In this document: in pieces, positions 52,719 through 61,579 of the stretch
How the letters are laid out: each line of letters opens with the position of its first letter
Numbering within the stretch: the stretch's first letter is position 1
Assembly: GCF_003412455.1 (NCBI RefSeq)
Contig: NZ_QTJU01000015.1
Location: 1 to 64,000, forward strand
Source of the DNA: Deminuibacter soli
GTDB taxonomy: Bacteria; Bacteroidota; Bacteroidia; Chitinophagales; Chitinophagaceae
Length of the DNA stretch: 64,000 bases
Reading direction: 5' to 3'
Notes under the pieces: generated by a model
Databases searched by the model: none
What the model saw: the letters and a program-made list of their open reading frames with translations, nothing else
Told to the model about the DNA's origin: nothing
Program-made: the position numbers and the translations under genes

Positions 52719-53594
52719 TTATTTCAGGTATTGCCTGCCTTCAACAGAAGTAAGAAAAGGTTCTGCTTCGCTATGATCGGTTGACAGACTAACCTTTTCC
52801 CACTGCGCTATTTCTGCATCACGGTTGGTATTGTTCTGTTTTAAAATACCGATGGCTTCACTGCCCAGCACCAGGTGTAATGGCTGCTGCGGCGCTTTTA
52901 CCAGTTCTATCATGGCTTTGGCAGCTTTTTCCGGGTCTCCTACCGGTACAAATTTTCCGCTCTCCATAAAGGCCTTGCGTGCATCTACGGTTGTTTCATA
53001 CCCTTCTACCTGCTGGGCATAGGTCATAGAGGCGCCGGCCCAGTCTGTACGAAAACCACCGGGTTCAATACTGGTAACAAAAATGCCGAGCGGCGCTACT
53101 TCTTTCGCCAGGGATTCGGCAAAACCACTCAGGCCGAATTTTGCAGCATGGTATATACTCAGCGCAGCAAAACCAACGCGGCCGCCGATAGAGCTTATCT
53201 GCAATATCCTGCCGGAGCGTTGTTCACGCATGTAAGGCAATACCGCACGGGTAATGGCAATGGGTGCATATAAATTTGTTTCCAGCTGACTGCGCACCTG
53301 CTCTTCGGTAAAAGCTTCTGCTGCGCCAATGATACCGAAACCGGCATTGTTTACCAGCACATCAATACGGCCAAAACGTGCGATAGTGGCAGTTACTGCT
53401 TCATTAATCTGCTGCTGGTTATTTACATCCAGCGCTACCGTTAATAACTGGTCGGGATATTGTTTAAGCAATGATTGCAATTGCTGTGTATTGCGCGCTG
53501 CTGCTGCTACTTTATCACCTGCTGCCAGTACTGCTTCTGTAAGACTACGGCCCAATCCGCGGGCACTTCCTGTTACAAACCAAACTTTTGACAT
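52719..53594 (-). CDS. SDR family oxidoreductase
   Basis: A 291-residue short-chain dehydrogenase. The cofactor motif is VTGSARGLGRSL (TGxxxGxG). NNAGFG is near residue 85, and the catalytic S-Y-K is ISSIGGR then YHAAKFG (Tyr in YxxxK). The C-terminal extension of about 35 residues is usual for this subgroup. The substrate is unknown. It is transcribed away from the sigma-54 activator gene, across a 304-bp region with a 26-bp palindrome. Confidence 0.93.
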   Translation of the reverse strand: MSKVWFVTGSARGLGRSLTEAVLAAGDKVAAAARNTQQLQSLLKQYPDQLLTVALDVNNQQQINEAVTATIARFGRIDVLVNNAGFGIIGAAEAFTEEQVRSQLETNLYAPIAITRAVLPYMREQRSGRILQISSIGGRVGFAALSIYHAAKFGLSGFAESLAKEVAPLGIFVTSIEPGGFRTDWAGASMTYAQQVEGYETTVDARKAFMESGKFVPVGDPEKAAKAMIELVKAPQQPLHLVLGSEAIGILKQNNTNRDAEIAQWEKVSLSTDHSEAEPFLTSVEGRQYLK

Positions 53595-53770
53595 ATACTT
53601 TGTTTTTGTTACACAAAGTTCGCAACAGCAGCAGCCTCTTCACTTTGCTGGAAAGCTCCATTTTTGTTTGCCCAAAAGCTCAGCACGATAGCAGCAGGTA
53701 TAAGGTAACCTGCTGCATAGGGCTCCTTTGTAAACTTTGTCCGTAGGACTTTTTCGAAGTGGGTTTTCCC

Positions 53771-53801
53771 TTCCGGATATTTCCGGATATCCGGAAATAT
53801 C
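53771..53801. promoter_or_regulatory. 26-bp perfect palindrome with overlapping direct repeat
   Basis: A perfect palindrome spans 53776-53801 (left half GATATTTCCGGAT, right half its complement). The left arm is also a direct repeat of TTCCGGATAT (53771-53780 and 53781-53790). It lies between the divergent SDR and sigma-54 activator genes and is a likely operator. No other ORF in this spacer was accepted. Confidence 0.6.
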
Positions 53802-53898
53802 GTGGTTGAAACAAAACACAACAAACCATATACTAACATGATTATCAATTAACTATTAAAACTGGCATACCTATTGGCAAACAATCCGAAAACAGCAT

Positions 53899-55818
53899 AT
53901 GTCCGTTGATCAACCATTGTTTGAAGCCATCCGGCACTTCCTCCAAAAAACTGCTTCTGAACACGAAAAAACATTGGTGCAAAACTGGTATCACTCTATG
54001 AAAAAAAGATACCCGGATCATGACTATGACTGGCAGCTGATGCCATGTACAAAAAAACGTTCCGGCATACCTGCCATGCACGTACCCAACAGCACCCTAC
54101 GTACCAACGGCACCCGCGCACATACAGTATCGGTTGCTGCATTGCCTGACGGTATAGCCATTGACGGGCGTGCGCCCGATACAGCGTATTTGCTGTATGC
54201 CCGGGTAGCAGTCTTCCTGGCGCGTGAAGAAATGCTGCAGATGCAGTACCAGACCTCATTGCTGCTTTCTTTCAGCAGTGCCATAGGCAGTGTGCGCAAC
54301 CAGGAAGAACTGTTGCACGAGATTAACAAAATGCTCAAAACTGTTATAGGCTTCAATCATACCGTTATAGGCATCACCAACGATGATGATACCATCAGCG
54401 CATTTTTGCTTGATCCCGCTACAGGCAGCTTCAATCACCCTGAGTATAAAGAGGCCATTACCTTTAAGTATGCATCCGGAGATGGCGTAATTGAACATGT
54501 TATTGCCTCAGCCATGCCCGTAGTGTTTGACCTGGATGTTTTAAGTAAAGCCATACCGCTTCCCCTGTACCTGCGTGTGAATTACGAAACCGGCATACGC
54601 CAGGCTGTTATGGCAAAATTCTGCAAAGGCGGCCAGGTATGCGGCATATGGCTGTTGCTTTTTGAGCAGCAGCAGGAAATACCCGAAAGCACGCTGCATT
54701 TTATAGCAGGGCTAGCCAACCAGTTATCCATTGCCGTATCCAACATTGTTGCCAATAATAAGATCAACGACCAGCTCATTGAAATCAACAACTACAAACA
54801 GCAGCTGGAAGATGAAAAGCTATACCTGCAGCAGGAGATCGATACCAATCATAACTACACAGAAATTGTGGGCGACAGCATGTCTATGAAAAGAATCTAT
54901 CACCTGATAGAAACCGTTGCCCCTTCGCACAGCACCGTGCTGATACTGGGCGAAACCGGTACAGGCAAGGAACTGATTGCACGGGCCATTCACAACAACT
55001 CACCGCGCAAAAACAAGCTGATGGTGAAAGTGAACTGCGCCGCACTGCCGGCAAACCTGGTTGAAAGCGAATTATTCGGGCACGAACGCGGCAGCTTCAC
55101 CGGCGCAACCGAACGGCGTGTAGGCAAATTTGAACTGGCCAATGAAGGCACGTTATTTCTGGATGAAATTGGTGAAATGCCACCCGATATGCAGGTAAAA
55201 CTGCTGCGCGTTTTGCAGGAGCGCGAAATAGAACGCATCGGCGGCAAAGGCACCATTAAAGTAAACGTGCGGATTATTGCAGCCACCAACCGCGACCTGG
55301 AAGAAGAAGTGGCAGCAGGCAGGTTCAGGAGGGATTTGTATTACCGCCTCAACATATTTCCCATCAGTTTGCCGGCGCTGCGCGAACGCAGTGAAGACAT
55401 ACCCCTGCTTGCCGCTTATTTCGTGAACCGTTTTGCCAGGGAAGCAGGTAAAAAAATGGACGGTCTCAGTAACAAGGTGCTGCAGGATTTATGCAATTAT
55501 AGCTGGCCCGGCAATATCCGCGAACTGGAGCATTTAATTGAACGCAGCGTATTACTCACCAAAGGCACCATGCTGAAAAATGTTTACCTGCCCGTTACCC
55601 AGGCTGTCGCAGCCGGCAGCGCAGACTTTGCACCTGAAGAAATAAAAACCATCAGTGATGCAGAGCGCGATCATATTTTTAAAGTATTGAAATATTGCAA
55701 CGGCAGGGTTGGCGGTAAAAAAGGAGCAGCAGATTTACTGGGCATCCCTTCCAGTACATTGTTTTCAAAAATGAAAAAGCTGGGTATCCGCCGCGACATT
55801 ATACAGGTAGGTAAATAA
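53899..55818 (+). CDS. GAF-domain sigma-54-dependent transcriptional activator
   Basis: A 639-residue regulator. A unique N-terminal region (residues 1-110) is followed by a GAF-type sensor (about 115-290) and a coiled linker (about 295-315). The AAA+ sigma-54 activation domain (about 320-555) has Walker A GETGTGKE (351-358), the GAFTGA loop as GSFTGA (398-403), and Walker B with LFLDEIGEM. A Fis-type helix-turn-helix is at the C-terminus (GAADLLGIPSSTLFSKMKKL). It has no receiver domain, so it senses a ligand through GAF. The target is probably the divergent SDR gene. Confidence 0.95.
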   Translation: MSVDQPLFEAIRHFLQKTASEHEKTLVQNWYHSMKKRYPDHDYDWQLMPCTKKRSGIPAMHVPNSTLRTNGTRAHTVSVAALPDGIAIDGRAPDTAYLLYARVAVFLAREEMLQMQYQTSLLLSFSSAIGSVRNQEELLHEINKMLKTVIGFNHTVIGITNDDDTISAFLLDPATGSFNHPEYKEAITFKYASGDGVIEHVIASAMPVVFDLDVLSKAIPLPLYLRVNYETGIRQAVMAKFCKGGQVCGIWLLLFEQQQEIPESTLHFIAGLANQLSIAVSNIVANNKINDQLIEINNYKQQLEDEKLYLQQEIDTNHNYTEIVGDSMSMKRIYHLIETVAPSHSTVLILGETGTGKELIARAIHNNSPRKNKLMVKVNCAALPANLVESELFGHERGSFTGATERRVGKFELANEGTLFLDEIGEMPPDMQVKLLRVLQEREIERIGGKGTIKVNVRIIAATNRDLEEEVAAGRFRRDLYYRLNIFPISLPALRERSEDIPLLAAYFVNRFAREAGKKMDGLSNKVLQDLCNYSWPGNIRELEHLIERSVLLTKGTMLKNVYLPVTQAVAAGSADFAPEEIKTISDAERDHIFKVLKYCNGRVGGKKGAADLLGIPSSTLFSKMKKLGIRRDIIQVGK

Positions 55819-55855
55819 CCGCGCAGAAGCACAGCCTGTTTGCATGCGTAGCTTA

Positions 55856-56713
55856 TTACGCACACAAACCGGCCACTGCAGAAACACCTGCCATCTTCCT
55901 GAAAACAGAAGGAGATACATTCGTGAAATTCTTGAAAAAGCGGCTGAAATAAAACTCGTCCCTGAACTGCAGCGCCCATGCAATTTCCTTGATGCTTTTA
56001 CTGGTCATCTGCAGCTGCCGCTTCGCTTCCAGTATCAACCGTTCCTGTATCAGCTCGGTAGGTGATTTCTTAAAATAACGTTTACAGCAGTGGGTAAAAT
56101 TATTGGGCGACATGGTCAGCAGCCGAGCATATTCATTCGGCTTATGCAGGGTTACATAATGCTTATCCAGCAAATGCCTGAACTGCTCCATGCGGTGATC
56201 TTTCTGCACCTGCCGCTCTTCCCCTGATATGGCAGTTGCCTGGATGGCACTTGCTTTGGCAAGTATCAGTTGCAGGTAAGCCCTTAACACAATATCAGCA
56301 GGTTCTCCCACAGCAAAAGCTGCTTCTATCTGCATCATCAGTTCTGCAAATCCCTGCGCATCGCGTGCAGATAAATGCACTGCAGGCGGCACGTATGCAC
56401 TGTTAAACAATAACCTGTTGCAGGCAACTTCTTCCCGGTGATTTTCGATGCAGTAAAAATCGCTGTCGAATTGCAGCATATAAACATCCTGCGGGGCATC
56501 ACTGCTCATTTGCAAAGCCTGTAAGGGCGAACCAAACAACACAACAGGGCCATTAAACAGCACCCTCGTCAAATCTGCCTGGTAAAATCCCCTGCCCTGT
56601 GGAATAAACAAAATTGAATATACCGGGAACTGTACAGGCATACCAAGGCTGGTGGTTTTAATTTTTTGTAACCCGAATAAACACTGCCCGTTTTCTGTAA
56701 TCCGCTCTTGCAT
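55856..56713 (-). CDS. AraC family transcriptional regulator
   Basis: About 285 residues from the Met at 56713; an in-frame start at 56758 adds 15 residues. The N-terminal sensor region is followed by an AraC DNA-binding domain (YARLLTMSPNNFTHCCKRYF, then KSIKEIAWALQFRDEFYFS). It lies 83 bp downstream of the SDR gene on the same strand, so they may be co-transcribed and linked in function. Confidence 0.9.
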   Translation of the reverse strand: MQERITENGQCLFGLQKIKTTSLGMPVQFPVYSILFIPQGRGFYQADLTRVLFNGPVVLFGSPLQALQMSSDAPQDVYMLQFDSDFYCIENHREEVACNRLLFNSAYVPPAVHLSARDAQGFAELMMQIEAAFAVGEPADIVLRAYLQLILAKASAIQATAISGEERQVQKDHRMEQFRHLLDKHYVTLHKPNEYARLLTMSPNNFTHCCKRYFKKSPTELIQERLILEAKRQLQMTSKSIKEIAWALQFRDEFYFSRFFKNFTNVSPSVFRKMAGVSAVAGLCA

Positions 56714-56796
56714 GATACTCCCCTTTTCAACTGCCCGTAAAACAGGCAGGCAATACACAACTATACATCATCCGCAGCGCCGTGCCGCGGGCAACA

Positions 56797-57711
56797 TTAA
56801 AACGGCCAGGCAAAAGGATGCGCACCGGTGCTGGCCTCTGCAGCCTGCCACAATGCATCTGCCACAGCACTGTCTGTACCGTTTGCACCAATCACGCCCT
56901 GTGCAGGATAACCACGCAAACCTCCATCCTGGTCGGGCCCGTATAAACCGCCACCCTGCACATTTTCAGCTACTGCTGCATACAAGGCAGGCAGTGCACC
57001 CTGCGCTGCAGGCATCATGGCACCCAGTCTTTGTACAGCATCAGCAATCGCTTCTTCCGACATGTTACGTGCGAGGCTGGTTGCTGTTATTCCCGGGTGT
57101 GCAGCCAGGGATAAAATGGGCAGGCCTGCGTTTGCAAAACGTTGCTGCAGGCCAGTGGTAAATAACATACAGGCCAGCTTGCTGTTGCAATAAGCATCAA
57201 AGGCTTCGTATGGTTTTTCCAGGCGCAGGTTATCAAAATCAATAGTACCGTAATTGTAGGCCAGACTGGTTAATGTAACTACCCTTGCTGAAGAAGCCTT
57301 GCGCAGCAAAGGCAGCAGGTTGGCCGTTAGCAGAAAATGGCCCAGGAAATTAACACCGTATTGCAGTTCAAACCCTTCTTCTGTAACACTTGCAGGCGGC
57401 ACCATTACACCCGCGTTATTGATCAGCACATCCAGCCGGTTATGTTGCTGCACAACAGCAGCAGCAAAGTTTCGCACACTTGTCATACTCGCTAAATCAA
57501 CCACACCTGCTTCAAGGCTGCCGCTGTATTGTTTGTCAGCCATCATCCGGCGCATGGTTTCTTCTGCCTTTTCCTTACTGCGGCAGGCAACAATTACATG
57601 CCCGCCTTTTTGGTACAGCGCCAGCGCTGTTTCGTAACCAATACCGGCATTGGCACCTGTAACCAGAAATGTTTTCCCGGTAAGATTTCCTATGTTCTCT
57701 AACGTCCACAT
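56797..57711 (-). CDS. SDR family oxidoreductase (retinol dehydrogenase-like)
   Basis: About 304 residues from the Met at 57711; 8 more residues if it starts at 57735. The N-terminus LTGKTFLVTGANAGIGYETA carries TGxxxGIG. NNAGVM follows, and catalytic Tyr/Lys lie in YCNSKLACMLF after LTSLAYNYG. The size and AHPGITATSL segment fit the classical retinol-dehydrogenase-like SDR group. The start is preceded by a GAATTTTG box, one mismatch to the Bacteroidota -7. Confidence 0.92.
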   Translation of the reverse strand: MWTLENIGNLTGKTFLVTGANAGIGYETALALYQKGGHVIVACRSKEKAEETMRRMMADKQYSGSLEAGVVDLASMTSVRNFAAAVVQQHNRLDVLINNAGVMVPPASVTEEGFELQYGVNFLGHFLLTANLLPLLRKASSARVVTLTSLAYNYGTIDFDNLRLEKPYEAFDAYCNSKLACMLFTTGLQQRFANAGLPILSLAAHPGITATSLARNMSEEAIADAVQRLGAMMPAAQGALPALYAAVAENVQGGGLYGPDQDGGLRGYPAQGVIGANGTDSAVADALWQAAEASTGAHPFAWPF

Positions 57712-57962
57712 ACTATTCCTTTTTTTACACAACAAAATTCCGTTGGCAGGCTATTAAGCGGCAGTACATATCACTGTTTAAATTATACAAATCAACGATC
57801 TGTCCCGGGCGTCAGATTTGTCCATAACAAATCCATTTTTGTCCATGTTCCCGTGTACCGCACAACAGCAACTTTGCATCAGATAATATTCCTGGCCAAT
57901 ACGCCTCGTGTAACACACTCTTCCCGCATTTCCCAATACAAACAATTTAATAGCCGATAGTT

Positions 57963-59168
57963 ATGAGTTATGAAAACAGGCCACTCGGGTCTACTGAAAA
58001 AATTTTCTGGCTGCTGGATCAGACAGCCCCTGTACATGCAGTAATGAGCGCTGAAATCAGCGGCGGTATTACCGTAAACCAGTGCAGGGCGGCCATAGAT
58101 CAATTGCAGCAGCGGCACCCGCTTTTCTCGGTAGCCATTGACAGCAATGGTTACAAATACCCCCGGTTTAAAGCCATGCCAGGGCAGCATATACCCTTGC
58201 GTGTGAAAGAAGGATATACGCATGCTGATGTGGAACAAGCCATGGCACACGAACTGGCAACACCTTTCAACTGGCAACAGGCGCCACTGTTACGCATGAC
58301 GCTATTGCGGAACGAAAACAGTTTTGTGCTGGTGTTTTGTTTTTACCACTCCATTTCCGATGGAATGTCAGGTTTGTATATCTTCCGCGATTTCCTGCAG
58401 TTATTATCCGGCGAAACACTGGCACCGCTGGCTTTTCCACCGTCTGCCGATGAGCTGCTGAACCTGCCGGTAGATGCAGCCCACCCAATAACTGAAGTTA
58501 CTGCCCTCAAAAGAAAAGAACTGGCTGCGCCAACCGTAGCAATAGTACATCTTTCAACCGCACTCACTGCACAACTCATTGACAAGGCACGCAGTGAAAA
58601 TGCTACGGTAAACAGCGCATTATGCGCAGCCTTTACATTGGCGACCAGGCAGGTATCCCCGTTGCATAACGATAACCCGGTGCGTATTACCGTACCCATT
58701 GCAACAAGGGCTGCCATTGATGCCGGGGAAGATTCCGCATTATACATTGGCTCAACCAGTGTGCACTATGCTGCACATGGCAATGACAGTTTCTGGGATA
58801 TGGCAAGGGCTGCCACCACTCATTTGAAGACTGCTGCAGCTCCTGAAAAATTGCTTGCAGGCTATGCAGGTGCACATCAATGGATATTTGGCGAAAGTAC
58901 TGCTGCGCAAATTGCTGAAGTGTTGCAAAACTCTATTATACCAAGAGAATTCATGATCTCTAACCTTGTACGCTGGCCTTTTGCAACAACTTATGGCAAT
59001 TACCGGCTGCAGGCGGTGATGGGACCACTGGCTTTATCCGGTTATCCCGGCGATTATACTATTGGCGTTATTACCACGCAGGGCTCGTTATGCCTGTCAT
59101 ACGCAACCCGCACACTGCGGCCTGCATTGCTGGAAACAGCCGTGCGCATACTGGAAGCTGCCTGTTAA
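57963..59168 (+). CDS. Condensation-fold acyltransferase (PapA5/alcohol acetyltransferase-like)
   Basis: A 401-residue protein with two-lobed CoA-dependent acyltransferase fold. The active-site motif is YHSISDG (residues 128-134): the second His and the DG of HHxxxDG are kept, and the first His is Tyr. C-terminal segments (FMISNLVRWPF, then GYPGDYTIGVITTQGSL) match the Pap/condensation family bridge. No NRPS or PKS gene is nearby, so it is a free-standing acyltransferase. The acceptor is unknown. Confidence 0.85.
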   Translation: MSYENRPLGSTEKIFWLLDQTAPVHAVMSAEISGGITVNQCRAAIDQLQQRHPLFSVAIDSNGYKYPRFKAMPGQHIPLRVKEGYTHADVEQAMAHELATPFNWQQAPLLRMTLLRNENSFVLVFCFYHSISDGMSGLYIFRDFLQLLSGETLAPLAFPPSADELLNLPVDAAHPITEVTALKRKELAAPTVAIVHLSTALTAQLIDKARSENATVNSALCAAFTLATRQVSPLHNDNPVRITVPIATRAAIDAGEDSALYIGSTSVHYAAHGNDSFWDMARAATTHLKTAAAPEKLLAGYAGAHQWIFGESTAAQIAEVLQNSIIPREFMISNLVRWPFATTYGNYRLQAVMGPLALSGYPGDYTIGVITTQGSLCLSYATRTLRPALLETAVRILEAAC

Positions 59169-59219
59169 CGCGGCAATGCAGCGGCGCACAAAAGCAGCCC
59201 TGTAATTACCGGCACCAGC

Positions 59220-59265
59220 AACAAGCGCAACGTGCGGCTACCAGTATGCCCGCGTTGCGCTTGTT
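59220..59265 (+). terminator. Long-stem terminator of the acyltransferase gene
   Basis: A perfect 13-bp stem AACAAGCGCAACG (59220-59232) / CGTTGCGCTTGTT (59253-59265) with additional pairing inside (GCGG/CCGC). The U-tract is weak. Confidence 0.65.
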
Positions 59266-59427
59266 AAACCAATGCAACGCGTTTTATCATGTTATATCGC
59301 GGCCCAAAACATCATTTGGCGATATTTCGTTGGTTGAATAAAGGCAATTGCTATATAAATTAATAATAATCAATTAATTACGCATAGGCATGATATTGGA
59401 ATTATCCCGCGTTACAATCATGACTTT

Positions 59428-60348
59428 ATGAACCATTACAAGCAGGAGGATTTTTTAAATCCCAGGAACGGAAATGACGCAATGCCTTTTTTAATCAGTC
59501 CGCTGAATGCAGCGAGTATTATAGAACTGGCCATATTAACAGGCAGGGAAAAGGTAGAAATAACCTGGCTCACAAAAGGAACAGGTGAATTAAAAAAAGG
59601 CGGGGAACTGCTGTCACTGCATGCAGGGCAACTGCTGGTAACCAAACAGGAAAAACCGCACACCATTCAGTTAAGTCCGGATGCTGAAGGTTTTTACATC
59701 ACCTTCACCGAAGATTTTCCCTACACCAACGAATACGAATTTGACCTGATGGATCATGTAGGCTTAACACAGTTGTTTGCCGAAAGAAATGCCATTGATG
59801 TGTTGTATGACATGCATACATCGATGCAGAACACAGCAACATGCATGTTAGCTGAACAACGCGGTCAATACCTGCACAAAGCAACACTGCTGCGCCGTTA
59901 TCTTAAAATTTTCATATTGCAGGTTATGCGCAACCTGCAGGGTAAAGTAAACCTGAGCCTGCATACCCGCGAAAAAGAGCTCACGAGTAAATTCCTCGAC
60001 CTGGTAAGCACCAATTTTAAAAACAAGAAACTGGTGACAGACTATGCTGATAAAATGCTCATAACCCCCAACCACCTGAACTCGGTAGTGAAAAAAATCA
60101 CCGGGCGCACAGCCAGTTTTCATATCAGGCAGCGCGTTATTCTCGAAGCCAAACGGCATGCAGTACAGCAGGGTTTACGCATGAAGGAAATAGCCTGGCA
60201 TCTTGGATTTTCAGACACTTCGCATTTCAGCAAATACTTTAAATCCATTACCGGCATCAGCTTTTCCGATTTCATGAAAGAAGGAACAGAAACCATTCTT
60301 ACCATACCTGATACAGCCCTGTATTATGGGCCTACAGCTGTATCCTGA
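59428..60348 (+). CDS. AraC family transcriptional regulator
   Basis: A 306-residue protein. The N-terminal cupin sensor (GTGELKKGGELLSLHAGQLL) is followed by a linker. The C-terminal AraC domain is YADKMLITPNHLNSVVKKIT then KEIAWHLGFSDTSHFSKYFK. It lies 260 bp after the acyltransferase terminator. It ends within a terminator shared with the convergent ICMT-like gene. Confidence 0.92.
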   Translation: MNHYKQEDFLNPRNGNDAMPFLISPLNAASIIELAILTGREKVEITWLTKGTGELKKGGELLSLHAGQLLVTKQEKPHTIQLSPDAEGFYITFTEDFPYTNEYEFDLMDHVGLTQLFAERNAIDVLYDMHTSMQNTATCMLAEQRGQYLHKATLLRRYLKIFILQVMRNLQGKVNLSLHTREKELTSKFLDLVSTNFKNKKLVTDYADKMLITPNHLNSVVKKITGRTASFHIRQRVILEAKRHAVQQGLRMKEIAWHLGFSDTSHFSKYFKSITGISFSDFMKEGTETILTIPDTALYYGPTAVS

Positions 60349-60372
60349 AATGCCGTTAACGCATTTCAGGAT
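60342..60372. terminator. Bidirectional terminator overlapping the AraC stop
   Basis: A perfect 12-bp stem ATCCTGAAATGC (60342-60353) / GCATTTCAGGAT (60361-60372). It contains the TGA stop of the AraC gene and lies between convergent genes. Confidence 0.7.
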
Positions 60373-60382
60373 GGCCATACTG

Positions 60383-60913
60383 TCAATAATCTGCAAACTG
60401 CTGTTTCATTACCTGCTCTTCCTGCTTAATGCGTATGCACAGCGGAACCAGGTATACAGGCAGGCCGATAATCAATACATACCAGGCATGAAATATAAAG
60501 GCAACGCCCACCAGCTCGGGCAGTATGTTCAAAAAATAATTGGGATGTTTTACGGTGCGGAACAGGAAACCGGTATTGATGGTATGATATGCACGTGGTG
60601 CAATCAGCAGCTTCACTGTCCACACATGCCTGATAGCATATATCACCACATACAACATCAGGATAGAGAATGCATATACGATAGTGCCTGCCAGCGTAAG
60701 ATTGTCTGAAAAAAAAGCACCGCCTGCATACCCTTCCCATATGCAGCAGCCGTAAAAAGCAAGGTGGGCCACGGTAAGCAAGGCCGAGTTTGAAGCGCCA
60801 TACTCTGTGGCGCCCATCTTTTTCAGTCTTTTTTCATTGGCAATGGAAATAAACAGGGAGATGAACCTGCATGCAAAAAGCAGGTAAAAAATAAAACTGT
60901 ACACCTGTGACAT
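60383..60913 (-). CDS. Isoprenylcysteine methyltransferase (ICMT)-like membrane protein
   Basis: About 176 residues from the Met at 60913; the frame is open upstream to 61024 but that part lacks a good start context. It has about five membrane helices. The conserved catalytic-type segment is FRTVKHPNYFLNILPELVG near the C-terminus, as in the ICMT/DUF1295 family. The methylated substrate is unknown in bacteria. The N-terminal SQVYSFIFYLLFACRF is a membrane helix. Confidence 0.78.
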   Translation of the reverse strand: MSQVYSFIFYLLFACRFISLFISIANEKRLKKMGATEYGASNSALLTVAHLAFYGCCIWEGYAGGAFFSDNLTLAGTIVYAFSILMLYVVIYAIRHVWTVKLLIAPRAYHTINTGFLFRTVKHPNYFLNILPELVGVAFIFHAWYVLIIGLPVYLVPLCIRIKQEEQVMKQQFADY

Positions 60914-61165
60914 ATAACAAATGATTGTAAATTCTGCCGGTAACGCAGGCTCACTTTGCTTTACACAAATAGCAACACCGGTTGCAGCAAATATGCCTTG
61001 TTTGCAGTGAAACAGCCGGTTCAATTCAACTATTCAGCGGTATATATCAACGATACGCAACCAGGTAACCGGGCAGTACGCCACAGGAGTAACCCGCAAT
61101 AATTCTGCTTTTGGGGTAAAAAAAATGCCTGCAATGTAGTACTTTGCCGAAAAGGCTTTACCGGA

Positions 61166-61579
61166 ATGACCAACCCCAGGAAAAAAATACTGATTGCTGA
61201 CGACGACCCCGATGACCGCGAGATGCTGATAGAATTTATCACAGGCATTGAACCCGGCATACAAATCAGCGCTGTGAACAATGGCCAGCAGGCATTACAG
61301 TACCTGGCCCGGCTGCCGGACGAAGCCTTACCCAACCTGTTAGTGCTTGATTATAAAATGCCGATGCTGAATGCCAGTGAAGTGCTGGAAAAACTGGCCA
61401 TAGAAACCCGCTATAACAGCATCAGCAAAGTGGTGTGGAGCACTTCGCAACAGCAGGATGGTTTAAACCGCTGCATCAACGCAGGCGCTGTGAGGTACTT
61501 TATAAAACCCGGCAGCACCAATGCATTACGGCAGCTTGCCACCGAAATGCTGCAACTCATTACATCCGTGAAACGTTAG
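61166..61579 (+). CDS. Single-domain response regulator
   Basis: A 137-residue receiver domain only. The acidic pocket is ADDDPDD (residues 11-17), the phosphorylation site is Asp62 (VLDYKMP), and the switch residues are VWSTS and the Lys in FIKPGS. This type, with DDDPDDREML, is common in Bacteroidota. It has no output domain, so it works by protein contact. It overlaps the 3' end of the convergent PAS histidine kinase gene by 4 bp. Confidence 0.93.
   Translation: MTNPRKKILIADDDPDDREMLIEFITGIEPGIQISAVNNGQQALQYLARLPDEALPNLLVLDYKMPMLNASEVLEKLAIETRYNSISKVVWSTSQQQDGLNRCINAGAVRYFIKPGSTNALRQLATEMLQLITSVKR

Noticed and set aside
53609-53848. 79-codon minus-strand ORF upstream of the SDR gene
   Set aside because: It runs through the 26-bp palindrome and its repeat, has no family resemblance and overlaps the expected promoter region.
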